From assembly GCA_905221605.1 (NCBI GenBank), contig CAJNDS010002816.1, forward strand, positions 205,554 through 269,553: 64,000 nt of DNA, given 5' to 3'. Positions within the stretch are counted from its first letter, which is position 1; every line of letters begins with the position of its first letter. The notes under the pieces are model-generated. The model had not been told where the DNA came from. It saw only the letters and a program-made list of their open reading frames with translations, and did not search any database. Source of the DNA: Symbiodinium natans (lineage: Eukaryota > Sar > Dinophyceae > Suessiales > Symbiodiniaceae). Shown piece by piece: positions 44,901-53,090 of the stretch. Position numbers and translations under genes: made by a program.

Positions 44901-46922
44901 CAAAGACCGAACTGACTTAGATGGCAACATCTGAGATAAATCGGTAGAGATCCGATGCTCCAACTCGGCAATCCGGACTCTCGTCTCAACTTCCCATGAC
45001 CAATCTATCTCATCAGTACTCCGGGGAATCCACTCTTTTCTCACTTCATCGAGCAATTCTTCCAGAGGTTGCAACACAGATTCCACTCGGGCCTCTGACT
45101 CAGGTTCATTCCATTCACCTCCAGTTAGCTGGTAGTCACTCGACTCACCCTCTTGGGAGACTTCAGCAACTGTCTTCCCCTTTCCTTTGCCTTTTCCTTT
45201 GGGCTTTCCCTTTTCGGGCTTCTTCTTGGGATCTCCTTTTGCCTTGGCTTTCGCCTTAGCATTGGGGGAATTGGGCTTCTTGCCTGAATCTCCCTCCTTA
45301 TACCAGCAATCGCGGGCATAATGTCCCTTTCCACCACACACATAGCACTCCACATCCTTCTTGTTCTGGCTTGAAGCTCGTTTGCCAGCACCTTTGCTTG
45401 ATTCGCGCTTGCCTTTCTGTTCCTTTCCTTTGCCTTTTGGTTTTCCTTCGTTGCCCTTTCCCTCATTGGGATCTCGAAAAGGTTGAAGCTTCGTGCCAGG
45501 GGCTTCTGACCACACCCTTTGTTGCACCTCAAACTTCAGAGCAACTCTTTTCAGATCTTCAAACGATTCACTATCGCCATGCAACAAGCAATGGCTTCTA
45601 CACCGATCTGGCAAACTGCGCAGCAAAACCATAACCGAATCCGCTTCTTGGATCTGCAAACCACCAGCATGCACATCGGGATCAAGACTATTGAGCAGCT
45701 TGGTGTACTTGTTCAACTCATGCTCAATCTTTCGAATGATCTCCGGAATACTGGGTGCTTTCACGGTTTGATTCACCAGCTGCGACCGAAAGAACAGGCA
45801 TTCAGCTCGCGACTTCAGGCAAAACTCCTTCGCCAGCAATCTCAAAGCCACAAAACCAGATTGTTGATAAGTGCTCTCACTTTCAACATATGTCTGCAAA
45901 ATCAGAGAACTCTTCTCATGATTTGCAAAAGTCTGTCGCAGGATGTGCATCAGCCTCGTCGACCTCTTCTGTTGCTCCACAGTAAGTCGATCCTGTTTCA
46001 GCCGAGACTCTTCTTGAGTCTTCACCGCATGCATGAGCTCATTGGGAAACACTTCTGAACCCAAACCAACCCAACTGGTCAGCTTCTCCATCCAGGTCAA
46101 GAATCCAAGAGCTTCAGAGATGCGATCCTTCCAAGACGAAAAGTCAATGGTCGGCAAACTGGGCAACCATTTGTCCGATCGAGCAAACACATCCCTTTCC
46201 CTTTCTTGCTCCAGAGGTGGAGGTCTCAGTGGGGGACTTGGGCTCGCCATCCGAAAAAGCTGGGTCCCCTTCGCAGGAGTACCCACTGGCGATGCACCTT
46301 GACATCCCGAAGAAGAACTGGGCATGTTCTCAGGAACACCATCCTGAGGTAAGGGGGGATTCACCTGTTGCTGTTGCTGTGGCTGCTGTTGCTGATGCTG
46401 CTGTATCATCCACTGCTGATGCTGCTGCTGTTGCTGCACCATGGACGAAGTCATCGTTTGCATAAACTGCTGTTGCTGCACAACCAGTTGCTGCATCATG
46501 CTTTCCAATTCTCGCACTTGTCTCGTCAACCCTTGCACGTCGGGTGATGTTTGTGATGGTGTCACCACAGGTTGAGGAGGTCCAGTGGATAGTCCTGGTG
46601 GTAACGAAGGACTTCCTACTGCTTGCTGAGGCAAACCAGGGGGAAACGAAGGGCCTCCCATTGTCTGTTGGGGTGCTCCAGTAGCTACCCCATGAGGGCT
46701 TCTGGCGGGAGTTCGACCTCTGGGCACTGGGCCATACACAGGTTGGCTTCCTTGTGCCAAACCTTGCACCCACAGTGGGTTGGGATTTCCCAAACCCGGA
46801 AAAGGGTCTACCCTTCGCCTTGTCTCAGCATCCATGATGGGCACAGAGCTTCCACGCTCTCGTCCACCTCTTGGACTCCTCACATGAGCTCCACTGGTAT
46901 GTCGTGGGGGTGTATTCAACAT
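38925..46922 (-). CDS. Element A Gag-Pol polyprotein with long C-terminal extension
   Basis: One open frame of 2665 codons. Residues 1-230: Pro- and Gln-rich, with a coiled coil. 230-480: capsid-like (KWLPSLPTIDFSSW..). About 525-540: CCHC zinc knuckle CYVCGGKGHYARDC with Lys/Gly-rich flanks. About 695: protease WWLIDSGASVTV. About 880-1010: integrase (HRMRGHIPFSSECPHC; ALQADFCFI; RTDSETAV; AVGGVER). About 1520-1720: reverse transcriptase with LCYVDDLILCG near 1664. About 1840-1990: RNase H (VYADASW; SSCEAELRA; HTDSSSAR; GMIADVLTK). From about 1990 to 2665 follow roughly 675 residues of unknown function with a zinc-ribbon-like CKVCKWLF..CEKCK near 2114, a mixed alpha/beta region, and a charged coiled coil at the end. 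Frame integrity supports recent activity. Confidence 0.9.
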   Translation of the reverse strand: MLNTPPRHTSGAHVRSPRGGRERGSSVPIMDAETRRRVDPFPGLGNPNPLWVQGLAQGSQPVYGPVPRGRTPARSPHGVATGAPQQTMGGPSFPPGLPQQAVGSPSLPPGLSTGPPQPVVTPSQTSPDVQGLTRQVRELESMMQQLVVQQQQFMQTMTSSMVQQQQQHQQWMIQQHQQQQPQQQQQVNPPLPQDGVPENMPSSSSGCQGASPVGTPAKGTQLFRMASPSPPLRPPPLEQERERDVFARSDKWLPSLPTIDFSSWKDRISEALGFLTWMEKLTSWVGLGSEVFPNELMHAVKTQEESRLKQDRLTVEQQKRSTRLMHILRQTFANHEKSSLILQTYVESESTYQQSGFVALRLLAKEFCLKSRAECLFFRSQLVNQTVKAPSIPEIIRKIEHELNKYTKLLNSLDPDVHAGGLQIQEADSVMVLLRSLPDRCRSHCLLHGDSESFEDLKRVALKFEVQQRVWSEAPGTKLQPFRDPNEGKGNEGKPKGKGKEQKGKRESSKGAGKRASSQNKKDVECYVCGGKGHYARDCWYKEGDSGKKPNSPNAKAKAKAKGDPKKKPEKGKPKGKGKGKGKTVAEVSQEGESSDYQLTGGEWNEPESEARVESVLQPLEELLDEVRKEWIPRSTDEIDWSWEVETRVRIAELEHRISTDLSQMLPSKSVRSLMKPPMNQVKSMEKDDASKWWLIDSGASVTVIAKRYLDEFQILDRKALGPNERYSAANDTPVNVFERVRIRALLPMYEGKQYLGLTSVCVTGVVADVAHNILSTEQMVNTGWEVKFTRREISLRHEKKGVMGYGVSWAGCPWIYLQGDAGKRKKVTFGRTEVRPMDVDDGQRPMEVDQMQSVQSMTKKKQEEMELHRMRGHIPFSSECPHCRMTRGTTQHRRTKDAQDRPVALQADFCFINLVTGTFAKDQPTAPNMKVLVMTEMSTRMIGCLLVGTNADNTSSWIRYWMNAFGLDIAGSAVLLRTDSETAVSALIKRANLGIRIVTQRAPPQGHEAVGGVERAVRTLKELFSTVRLDLRAQGFDLKRSPRAFEFGLIYCAAMHNHHAAAFDGKKSPQELVLQRSLHECGSSLIGATVLAELPDSMKTTALSRFVEAAYVYPEVGGLTHVVSAMVDGCPKHFRAKSIKHIVPLKIGLEHCQHLLKEHDPSDTLAPPILKEKEDGVPDRIEGEADKAFEGRVSDGPTTDMSKVGPPAAWVKEHGGTANCPACGPKRGKANHNAECRKRYDDWLKAQRQRLESKEPTEETPKMDQRSSKDAGVMESGSEPSLLKRPKITYESRPDPKLEERQSVPTPATEVVDVDMEDFEDPSLPYQGIPDEAMEPGYFEGETPAEDEAIPMEEEKPQMDVDSVPNESSRVPRRLESLTSDVNSVPDESNRVPRLINRIYLDPRLDVPQGPIKMVSSDESPKLVHVTNSILLNKNSTFPESMKVCGSQVWLARPTSVLSEIDGCPLDVDKTVEGRRTELQSMTAHKAGRVVGADEAQKFARQHGIKIIPTRWVIGPKVVNGKEAVRARCVVQDIAKGSTASSLGLSATTPSLEALRTLLAIASVDAMDVATLDVSTAFLHSPLPKGSKAIIQLPKDVSACKDYYVPVFMILDQAMNGLRVAAKAWNLKLATVVKKVGLKQCPTEPSVFEGTVRGKRFLMLCYVDDLILCGTRDAIRLVTDTLNGELKIKETGRITSTGGKITFLGREIERQGSHLRMRVPPAYLDALFETEFCKDLKVVTAPPDIVKTVEKGRASGSDPELSDTAAARYRAVLGRIAWWGQSRPDLSRWMSILSQGQSKPTACFEQALRQVIRFLKGQYHAWQYFGPDGNVPDSGPAQLEVYADASWAPQASLGRRSVSGIAIFYRGCLIKGISRVQGCVSLSSCEAELRAILTAVQESEGLATLIGQLAESDVTIRLHTDSSSARAVLLNRGLSRRVRHLDIAVCYLQERIQEAQTLKVIWCPTAGMIADVLTKCLSQVTFCQHQQAMGIYPGEDVQQVWRICGIRPRVGVQAYQCAEATGCSVEQVGSLKSVKKCGEVFENFHLRSPETLREDSSPEVQEMDLWSNRKSFGSSTTEASPSLEPVPLVKDRKMAAEDSRKGEQGAEMKSPFWCKVCKWLFRSEHAAGLSWDESGKPKCEKCKQTVTVSGTDASHAFHLREAEKERRAAGKRGDKGESRGSGQAAPKPKAMPKVIERMVDVFPELADPEPPKWFGDVSWSICRRGTPVDELELKDVIGTLSDKDMLRYQSSYEKLVKPIQEVCELQEKPTKIFGILDVRGQIGGKAIIWEMAVNEGGLYMEVPPGTCGLAMLSFVRYLKRKGIIPVLLLGEHQDLGVLRMVDLLCMLPILGAERIMEDEAESSYYPPWVLRWKRSAKEGSLVFKELVERVRVISMLSCDTLRIHEPELRERPVPKWSFVAYSHYRSVMESVAGFLEDLEKKKEEITDTQRAASWKKVVASETRSGVVWICKCKWHLPTDYVVRFNLTLPADMWQQAFGIMGENVGKLEKEEKDLKRILKAAAEQQDREFEEAERKRKRIADLSAAEEEAAKRAKLEGEAVRSPVSVVPSELDAAAIAQIAERVKASFSVADLELMLEEKKRKVGDQPTERPAETPAEPSRSSQDVVMETRTAELAEMKEAAKERRAKLMESTGAGEKKGEEDEE

Positions 46923-47325
46923 AGTTCCTGAACTCAGGCTCCAGCCTGCAGTCTCTCCACAACGTCTTCTGGCGAAAATTCTCTCACCAACACCAGATGG
47001 TCCAGGCTCCTGAAGAACCTTAGTTCTACTCTACCAAGCACCGTATTCCTCCAAGATCGGTCACAACCAATCCAGTTCCAGACAAACCACCTTGCCCGGG
47101 CTCCAAAGTGCCTCAACAGCCGCTGAACCAACTGCTTCCAAGCCTGATGAGTCCGGATCCGCCTCCTCACAGGGTAGGCTTCCCGGTACTCACTTACACG
47201 GTCCGAGTACAAGAGATTCCGGTCCACTGGCAGTCTGGGCTCCAAACCCAAACTTGCCTCCAGGCACTCACAGAGTCCTGACAGACAACCAAAGACCATA
47301 CACGGGCTCGTACCACAAGGCACAA
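46923..47325 (-). other. 5' untranslated leader of element A
   Basis: About 400 bp between the primer-binding site and the Gag ATG at 46922. Open frames here run on either strand without recognised motifs. It probably holds packaging signals, which cannot be seen directly. Confidence 0.5.
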
Positions 47326-47337
47326 GCTCCGCTACCA
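47326..47337 (-). other. Primer-binding site of element A (initiator tRNA-Met type)
   Basis: Reverse strand TGGTAGCGGAGC, directly adjacent to the 5' LTR and identical to the site in element B. Confidence 0.8.
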
Positions 47338-47713
47338 CGTGAAAAAACGAAGGTCCCTCTGGTACCTTTTCCCTTGAAAGCACGAACCCTGACCTCTCAC
47401 ACAAGTGCGGACAGCTCTCTCTTTTTCACAGTCAGAGCCACTTGAGCCAAAAGTCACGAAGTGCACAAACTAAACGAATTCTCTCTTGTGAGCTTAAACT
47501 CAGCTTCAGAACGAAGTTCCTACACACTGCACACTCACTTTAAATAGCGTATTGGGCAAAAACACACTCGTATGATTTCCTTGGAAATCAACGAGGCATA
47601 AACCATCGAGGATGGGATCACACGGATTCCCAATCACTCCGAAGCAAAACAAACCTATACAAGCTGATCCAAAACATGACAAAAACATCAATGATCAGCC
47701 ACAATCTTCCACA
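47338..47713 (-). mobile_element. 5' LTR of element A
   Basis: 376 bp. The reverse strand starts TGTGGAAGATTG and ends TTTTTTCACG. It carries the spliced-leader-like core TTTTGGCTCAAG at 47441-47452. CGCTA follows at 47714-47718. Confidence 0.9.
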
Positions 47714-47879
47714 CGCTACGATTGCCGCAACACAGGATGTGGTATGATGATTGGTGCGATGATAACTCAGTTGGTGGTCTGATGATTGGACATTGCTCCA
47801 ACCTCAGACAGACATTGCCAGAGCCTTAGGTGATTGAGGCATTGCAAGGCCATCACAACCTGGGTTACTGAGCAAGATG

Positions 47880-49369
47880 CAGCAGCGGTAACCCGCAACA
47901 TACTTGGAAATACCTGGCTTTCCTGCACCCCAAACTGGGGCCGCTGGTAAGGCACCGTGGAACAACAACAGTTGAGATCTGGCCAACCACCATCTTGCCG
48001 CCGGCCTTAAGATGACAGAGTCCCCCTCCAGAGACCTCCCTTACCAGTTTGGGCAAGTGCCCACCCTTCAACAGCGGAAATCTGGCCAAACGCCGTCTTG
48101 CAGCGACTTGGCACGACCTTCTGCGTCGGTGCAAAAGGAACGTCAAAGTAACCTGGACCTGACTTGGAGCTGGAACACCCCCAGGGTAACCCGCACATGA
48201 GCGTCCCGACGCCGAGCGGACAGCCTGTGCGCCGGTGAGAGCTTCCCAAGGCGCAGCATCATCGGCAAAAAAAGGGGGAGGGGTGCACGAGCAAGATGAA
48301 CACCGTCCTGAGCCACGGCGGATAGGAGCAAAAAAAGGGGAGAGGGGTTTGAGCAATGGTGAGCATCAGCAAACAAAAAGGAGGGGCGTCAGGTACTTGC
48401 AGGCAAAGCCGCTTCCCCTAGCCCCTTGAGCCCTAAAGTCTTCTTCTGCTGTCTTCTTCTGGCGTCTCCACCTAGACAACCGGGCAGTGGAAAGATGAAC
48501 ACTCTTGCACGCAACAGGCTGTCTGTGACACTGTGCTAGGTGTGCCAGAAGCGGCGTGAAGCCAACTGGACGCGTAAAAGCCAGACAGCTATCGAGCTTG
48601 CAACATGCCTTTTTCGAGACGATGGTGCTCAAGCCTGCGCACGTTTGAACGCAACAGCTGGCATCTGTCAGAAGCATGGAAGCTGCCCGCGTACTGTCAA
48701 CCACAAACCACTGGAACATGTGTACAATTGGCATGCGCCTTCACAGCAATCTGATGTACTCAGGCTTATGGAAGACATAGCTGACAGCTTCGGAAGAAAG
48801 GATGCAGGACATGTGAACGATGCACAGGACGGAGAGCAACAAGTCTGGAAATCCAAGGTTGTCGCCTGCCTGTTGCCTGGATTTGGCGTGCACCCGATGG
48901 CAAGCAGCAGTTTTCCTGTCGCACATCAGTTGAGCCCGACTTGGCTGGGCATGACAAGCCAGAGCATGCGGGCATTCGCAGGCCTCAGCACACGCGCGGC
49001 CGCGGCCCGCCCTCCCGCCCAAGCCCCCTCCCACCGCCCTACATGCTTGAAAAAAAGCGGGCGCGGTTCAAAGCAAGCTCAAAAATCAAGAAAACATGTC
49101 AAAAATCATGCATGCCCGAGCCGTTCAGAACGAAGGACAACACTTCCAAAACATTGTTGCATGTGGAAAAAGCCTTTGTCTGCTCCAACTTGAAAGGAAA
49201 AACAGTTATTTGTATTTTTCAATCGGTTCTTGAGCCAGAGCTGCCTCCTGGCGTCCATTTCTGCCCCCAAAAGCGGCTTGCCCAAAAATGGTTGCAGAGT
49301 CTTCCCCTATCATTATATGGCTTCGTGGTTTAGGCACAGAGCACAGACAGAGTTCCGGCTTCTTGGCTT
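47880..49369. other. Region downstream of the Rep-like gene
   Basis: About 1.5 kb conserved in both tandem copies. It holds two related segments on the plus strand (GATCTGGCCAACCACCATCTTGCCG-like at about 47970-48005 and TCTGGCCAAACGCCGTCTTGCAG-like at about 48083-48105) and G-rich runs with GAGCAA motifs (48285-48390). Open frames on both strands (for example 48540-49193 forward) have no recognised domain, and identity between copies is too high to test coding, so no gene is called. Confidence 0.4.
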
Positions 49370-51013
49370 TCACGTCTCATACAGCGGCTGCTTGCAGTCT
49401 ATACAGATTGAATTACCTTCGAGCCACTCGCGCTCCTCGCTCTGCAACTCCTCCAGCTCACGCAGCCAAGAGTTCGACGTCAGAATCATAGCGACGTTGT
49501 AGACATACACACTGTAGGTGAACAGATTTGTTCCAGAGTGGGCGAGCGTAACCTCTTCTGTGGATCCCTGAAACAGGCGACGATTGCGCAAAACCATGTC
49601 CGCGGAACCTTCATCATACAAGATGGCGCGGTGGACCAAAGGGTTGAAGCCACGCAAGTCAGGCTGACTCACGCCACAGCAGTTGAGCTCTAGTGTCTGG
49701 CGATGACCGAAGAGGCTGCGAGCATAGATTGTTTTACCAAGTCGCGTGGGACCAGTTAAAACAAGGAAGCTCCTTCGGAACATGGGGCGGGCGAACTGTG
49801 GCAAGAAGTCGCGCTGGACCTGCTCCAGCACAACGGCTGTCTTCATGAGGGGCTGAAGGTCCAGGAGCGCTTGCGCCTTGCGCGCTGCAACGGCCTCTGT
49901 CTGCATGCACTGTGCATGGAACTTCATGTTGTCTAAATAGGCTTTCACGTGCTTCTTGCAGCGCAGGTACTCCTTCTCCGCAACCTGCTCCGTAATTTTA
50001 CAGGCCTGCCATAAATTGGTAATCCAATCCGGCGCAATTGGAAAGGTGGTGAAGGCAGGAGCTGTCGTCGTCATATGAATGGAGCCAATCTTCGGAACCT
50101 GTAAATAATAATGCCCCTGATCGTATGCCTTTCGGCAAGCTTTTCCACGAGCTTGCTTGCACTCCACAGACTGATGCGGAACGGCACCACGAAACAACAG
50201 ACTGGGCTTCGGCAGAGTCACCGTCTGTCCTTACTTTTACCCCACAAAACTACCGGCAAGGACCCAGGAGGAACGCCCGAAGCGGCGGTGGAAACAGTGG
50301 GTCATGTTCACATCAACCCTTTGAAACAGGGCACCTAATTAGCTAACTGCACCGGCGACCGCAAAACCGAGCCAGGACGCAGAACATAACCAACTAACCT
50401 GCGCCAAGCATCTCGAGTCAAACATCAGATGAAAGTGGATGCTGGGCACCAGCTTCTCCAGACTCACAGCGGTGTGCAGCTCACACGCAAGAGTCATACG
50501 ATCCAGCTTGCTTTGCCGTAGCTGCTGCGCAAAGCGTTGGAACTCATCCCAAAGGCTTGCAACCTCGACATTGTCCTGCAAGAGGCGACAGATATCGGCA
50601 ATCCGCGACTCCCCTTCTGCCAACATTGCACTTGCCCCGGCATCTGTAATCCTGGACCAGGAGCCAGAGTATCTGAACATCGTGCCACTGCCGCGGTAGG
50701 AAGGCAGCGGTTGCTCATTCAAGACTATGGGGGGTTCTGCGTGCCAGGAGGCAAGCAAAGCTCTTGCTGCAGCCATGAGATGAGCAGGCACTTGGCCCAG
50801 CATGGCCTGTAGAACTGGAACCTTGTCTATGCTGGTAAACTCCACTCGCAGGACATTGCGCCTCTCATGACCATGTGAGCCTTCCTCGACCATTCTCCTC
50901 GCAACCCACGTGTCTCGGACAAGGGTCTGGAGCTGGGTCCGTGTTTGCCTGCTGTTTTCTCCCTCCGGCGGACTCTGCTTGCCCTGCAAACGACGACGTT
51001 TTGCGGGCAACAT
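49370..51013 (-). CDS. CRESS-type Rep-like protein, copy 1 (one intron)
   Basis: Exon 1 is 51013-50399 and exon 2 is 50224-49370, joined in frame across a 174-bp GT-AG intron (donor GTTAGT after GCGCAG; acceptor ACAG). The product is about 489 residues. Exon 1 ends with SIHFHLMF, an H-x-H (HUH) motif at residues 193/195. Exon 2 has GHYYLQVPKIGS (about 242-253), a candidate catalytic Tyr in EYLRCKKH (about 290-297), Walker A GPTRLGKT (363-370), Walker B AILYDEG (about 405-411) and motif C MILTSN (451-456), the layout of a rolling-circle Rep: HUH nuclease plus superfamily 3 helicase. The 35-bp indel between tandem copies falls inside the intron, supporting the model. Whether it is expressed is unknown. 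Confidence 0.75.
50225..50398 (-). other. Intron of the Rep-like gene, copy 1
   Basis: GTTAGTTGG..GGACAG on the reverse strand. Exon 1 is 615 nt (phase 0) and the downstream frame continues as TVTLPKPS. Copy 2 has 35 extra bases here and nowhere in the exons. Confidence 0.6.
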
Positions 51014-51035
51014 GGCTCAGGCAAAATGCCCGGAT

Positions 51036-51240
51036 TTACATGCACGGCACGTGCCAATTAGAGACAGGCAGTCACGCTTCTGTCAGATTCCCACGCAGTT
51101 ACACAAACCATACGGCGCTCCCGTTTAGTTAGAGGGTTTGTGGGAAAGAGTCACCTGCACGGTACGTACCAGTTAGAAGCAGGAACTCACGCTTGTGTCA
51201 GATTCCCCTGCAGTTACGCAAACCATGTGGTGCTCATGAA
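51036..51240. repeat. Two imperfect direct repeats, each with a perfect 10-bp palindrome, upstream of Rep
   Basis: Repeat 1 (51041-51123) and repeat 2 (51156-51238) share TGCACGG.ACGT.CC..TTAGA, CACGCTT.TGTCAGATTCCC, GCAGTTAC.CAAACCAT. Repeat 1 has the palindrome GGCACGTGCC (51046-51055) and repeat 2 has GGTACGTACC (51161-51170): two substitutions that keep perfect symmetry. They lie 30-225 bp upstream of the Rep start codon. Confidence 0.7.
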
Positions 51241-51639
51241 AAGTGGTGAGCTCTTTGGTGAGAGGCACTGAAGCTCACTGTCCAAGCCTGCGAAACGCTG
51301 CGCAGGAACGTGACAGGACCCAATGTCTACCTTCTCTCATTGCAGAAACCATTACCGCAGGACCGCACAGGACAAGCCACGTACGAGAACTGCAAGATGA
51401 CACGCGTGGTCCTGCAAAACCGTTGTGGGACAATAGAATTATTAGTCCAAAAAACGGATTTGCAGGACCACGGGTTTTCGAGGCCTGCTTTCCCGGAACG
51501 TTTCGCGGGGCCGCGTGCCCAGAGCAAGCTTCTAGTGGTCTCCAGGTCTTTGGCCACGAGGTGGTAGGAGACGAAGGAACGTCCACAATGGGACTGGCTG
51601 CCCCGGAACTCCAAGGGAACATCCCTGGGCTGGGTTGTT

Positions 51640-51775
51640 CGTGGGGTGTGAGCAAAATGAGCACCAGGGATGCAGCATGAGCATGACAAAGGGGGGCGTT
51701 TGAGCAAAACGAGCACCAGGGATATGAGCATCACACAGGGGGGGGGCGTCTGAGCAAAACGAACAACATGTATTT
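51640..51775 (+). repeat. Iteron-like GAGCAAAACGAGCACCAGGG repeats
   Basis: GTGAGCAAAATGAGCACCAGGGAT (about 51648), GAGCAAAACGAGCACCAGGGAT (about 51702) and a shorter GAGCAAAACGAACAAC (about 51754) are spaced about 53 bp apart with GGGGGGCGT runs between them. Spaced short repeats upstream of a Rep gene are where Rep proteins usually bind, but no binding evidence exists here. Confidence 0.45.
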
Positions 51776-51849
51776 CATGTACCTGTTTCTGTACACGTCA
51801 CGTGCAGAGACGCGCAAAGCACAAGCATTGCGGCGCCATTATGCAGTGG

Positions 51850-52375
51850 TCTTGCCTCAACCCAAGAACTTGGCCGAAGCATGCCCATGTTTGTCTCACA
51901 TCCTTGAGCGGCACTTCGCACGCGTGACGAACATGGAGAAAGGAGAGATTGTGTGAAAGCGATAGAAAATGCGCCCTATCCGAACTGCCAGCATGCGTCC
52001 CCCCCGTAGCTATGCTTCTGCTCACCGTCTACACGTCCTTACCTTCAAAAACTTAGGCCCAAGTATGCACATGTTTGTCTCACATCCGTCAGCGGCACTT
52101 CACAAACATTGACAAACGAGAGCTTCTGTGAAAGAGAAAGGGAGAGCTAGACAGAATGCGCCCTCTCCGACGTGGCCAAAACCTTACCGTCGCTATGCTT
52201 CTGCTCACCGTCTCCACGTCCTTACCTTCAAAAACTTAGGCGCATGCCCAAGCATGTCCATGTTTATCCCACATCCTTGAGCGGCACTTACGCGCGCGAG
52301 ATTGTGTGAGAAAACGAGAGCGTGAGAGAGTGTGAAAGAAACTGTGCCCTGCTCTGTAGGACCAAAAAGCGAAAA
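51850..52375 (+). repeat. Three tandem copies of a 185-bp repeat
   Basis: CATGTTTGTCTCACATCC starts at 51886 and 52070 and, as CATGTTTATCCCACATCC, at 52259, giving spacings of 184 and 189 bp. Each copy also has AGCGGCACTT, a GAGA-rich stretch, CTATGCTTCTGCTCACCGTC and CCTTACCTTCAAAAACTTAGG. Non-coding. It leads directly into the satellite. Confidence 0.6.
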
Positions 52376-52379
52376 CACC

Positions 52380-53090
52380 CTCCAAAATATAATCAAAACC
52401 ATACAAAAACAATCAAGTTTGACATGTCGGGCGTAGTGACTTTTAGGGTTTAGGATGGTTGCCCTGACCCCACAAAAGGAAAACACCTTCAAAATATAGG
52501 CAAAACCCATACAAAAACAAGCAGAGAGCAAAAAAACACCAAAATCAAGTTTGACATGTTGGGTGTAGTAACTTTTAAGGTTTAGGATGGTTGCCCTGAC
52601 CCCAAAAAGGAAAACACCTTTAAAAACATAGGCAAAACCATACAAAAACAAGCAGAGAGCAACAGAAACACCAAAATCAAGTTTGACATGTCGGGTGTAG
52701 TGACTTTTAAGGTTTAGGATGGTTGCCCTGACCCCACAAAAGGAAAACACCTTCAAAATATAGGCAAAACCCATACAAAAACAAGCAGATAGCAAAACAA
52801 CACCAAAATCAAGTTTGACATGTTGGGTGTAGTAACTTTTAAGGTTTAGGATGGTTGCCCTGACCCCAAAAAGGAAAACACCTTTAAAAACATAGGCAAA
52901 ACCATACAAAAACAAGCAGAGAGCAACAGAAACACCAAAATCAAGTTTGACATGTCGGGTGTAGTGACTTTTAAGGTTTAGGATGGTTGCCCTGACCCCA
53001 AAAAAGGAAAACACCTTCAAAATATAGGCAAAACCCATACAAAAACAAGCAGAAAGCGAAAACAACACCAAAATCAAGTTTGACATGTCG
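52380..53090. repeat. 132-bp satellite, simple tandem part
   Basis: GACATGTCGGG/GACATGTTGGG starts at 52421, 52553, 52685, 52817, 52949 and 53082, a 132-bp period. Two variants alternate (TCGGGTGTAGTGAC versus TTGGGTGTAGTAAC), so the effective unit is a 264-bp dimer. 132 is a multiple of three, so one reverse frame stays open through the array (52205-53086). The repeated text is AT-rich with AAAACA runs and no recognisable protein motif. Confidence 0.8.

Larger units (their letters stand above)
37814..47713 (-). mobile_element. Element A: intact Ty1/copia-like LTR retrotransposon
   Basis: Two 376-bp LTRs (37814-38189 and 47338-47713) differ at about two positions. The 5-bp target-site duplication CGCTA lies at 37809-37813 and 47714-47718. 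Primer-binding site, purine tract and one uninterrupted polyprotein frame are all present on the reverse strand. The near-identity of the LTRs and the open frame point to a recent insertion that may still be competent. The LTR 3' end reads TTCACG rather than the usual CA. Confidence 0.9.

Noticed and set aside
46934-47404. Reverse frame of 156 codons in the leader of element A
   Set aside because: It runs across the primer-binding site into the LTR and has no recognised motif.
48540-49193. Forward frame of 217 codons kept in both tandem copies
   Set aside because: The two copies are too similar for conservation to mean coding; overlapping reverse frames are equally open and no domain is seen.
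52205-53086. Long reverse-strand frame of 293 codons
   Set aside because: It is a by-product of a 132-bp satellite whose period is a multiple of three; hydrophobic low-complexity repeats, no domain.
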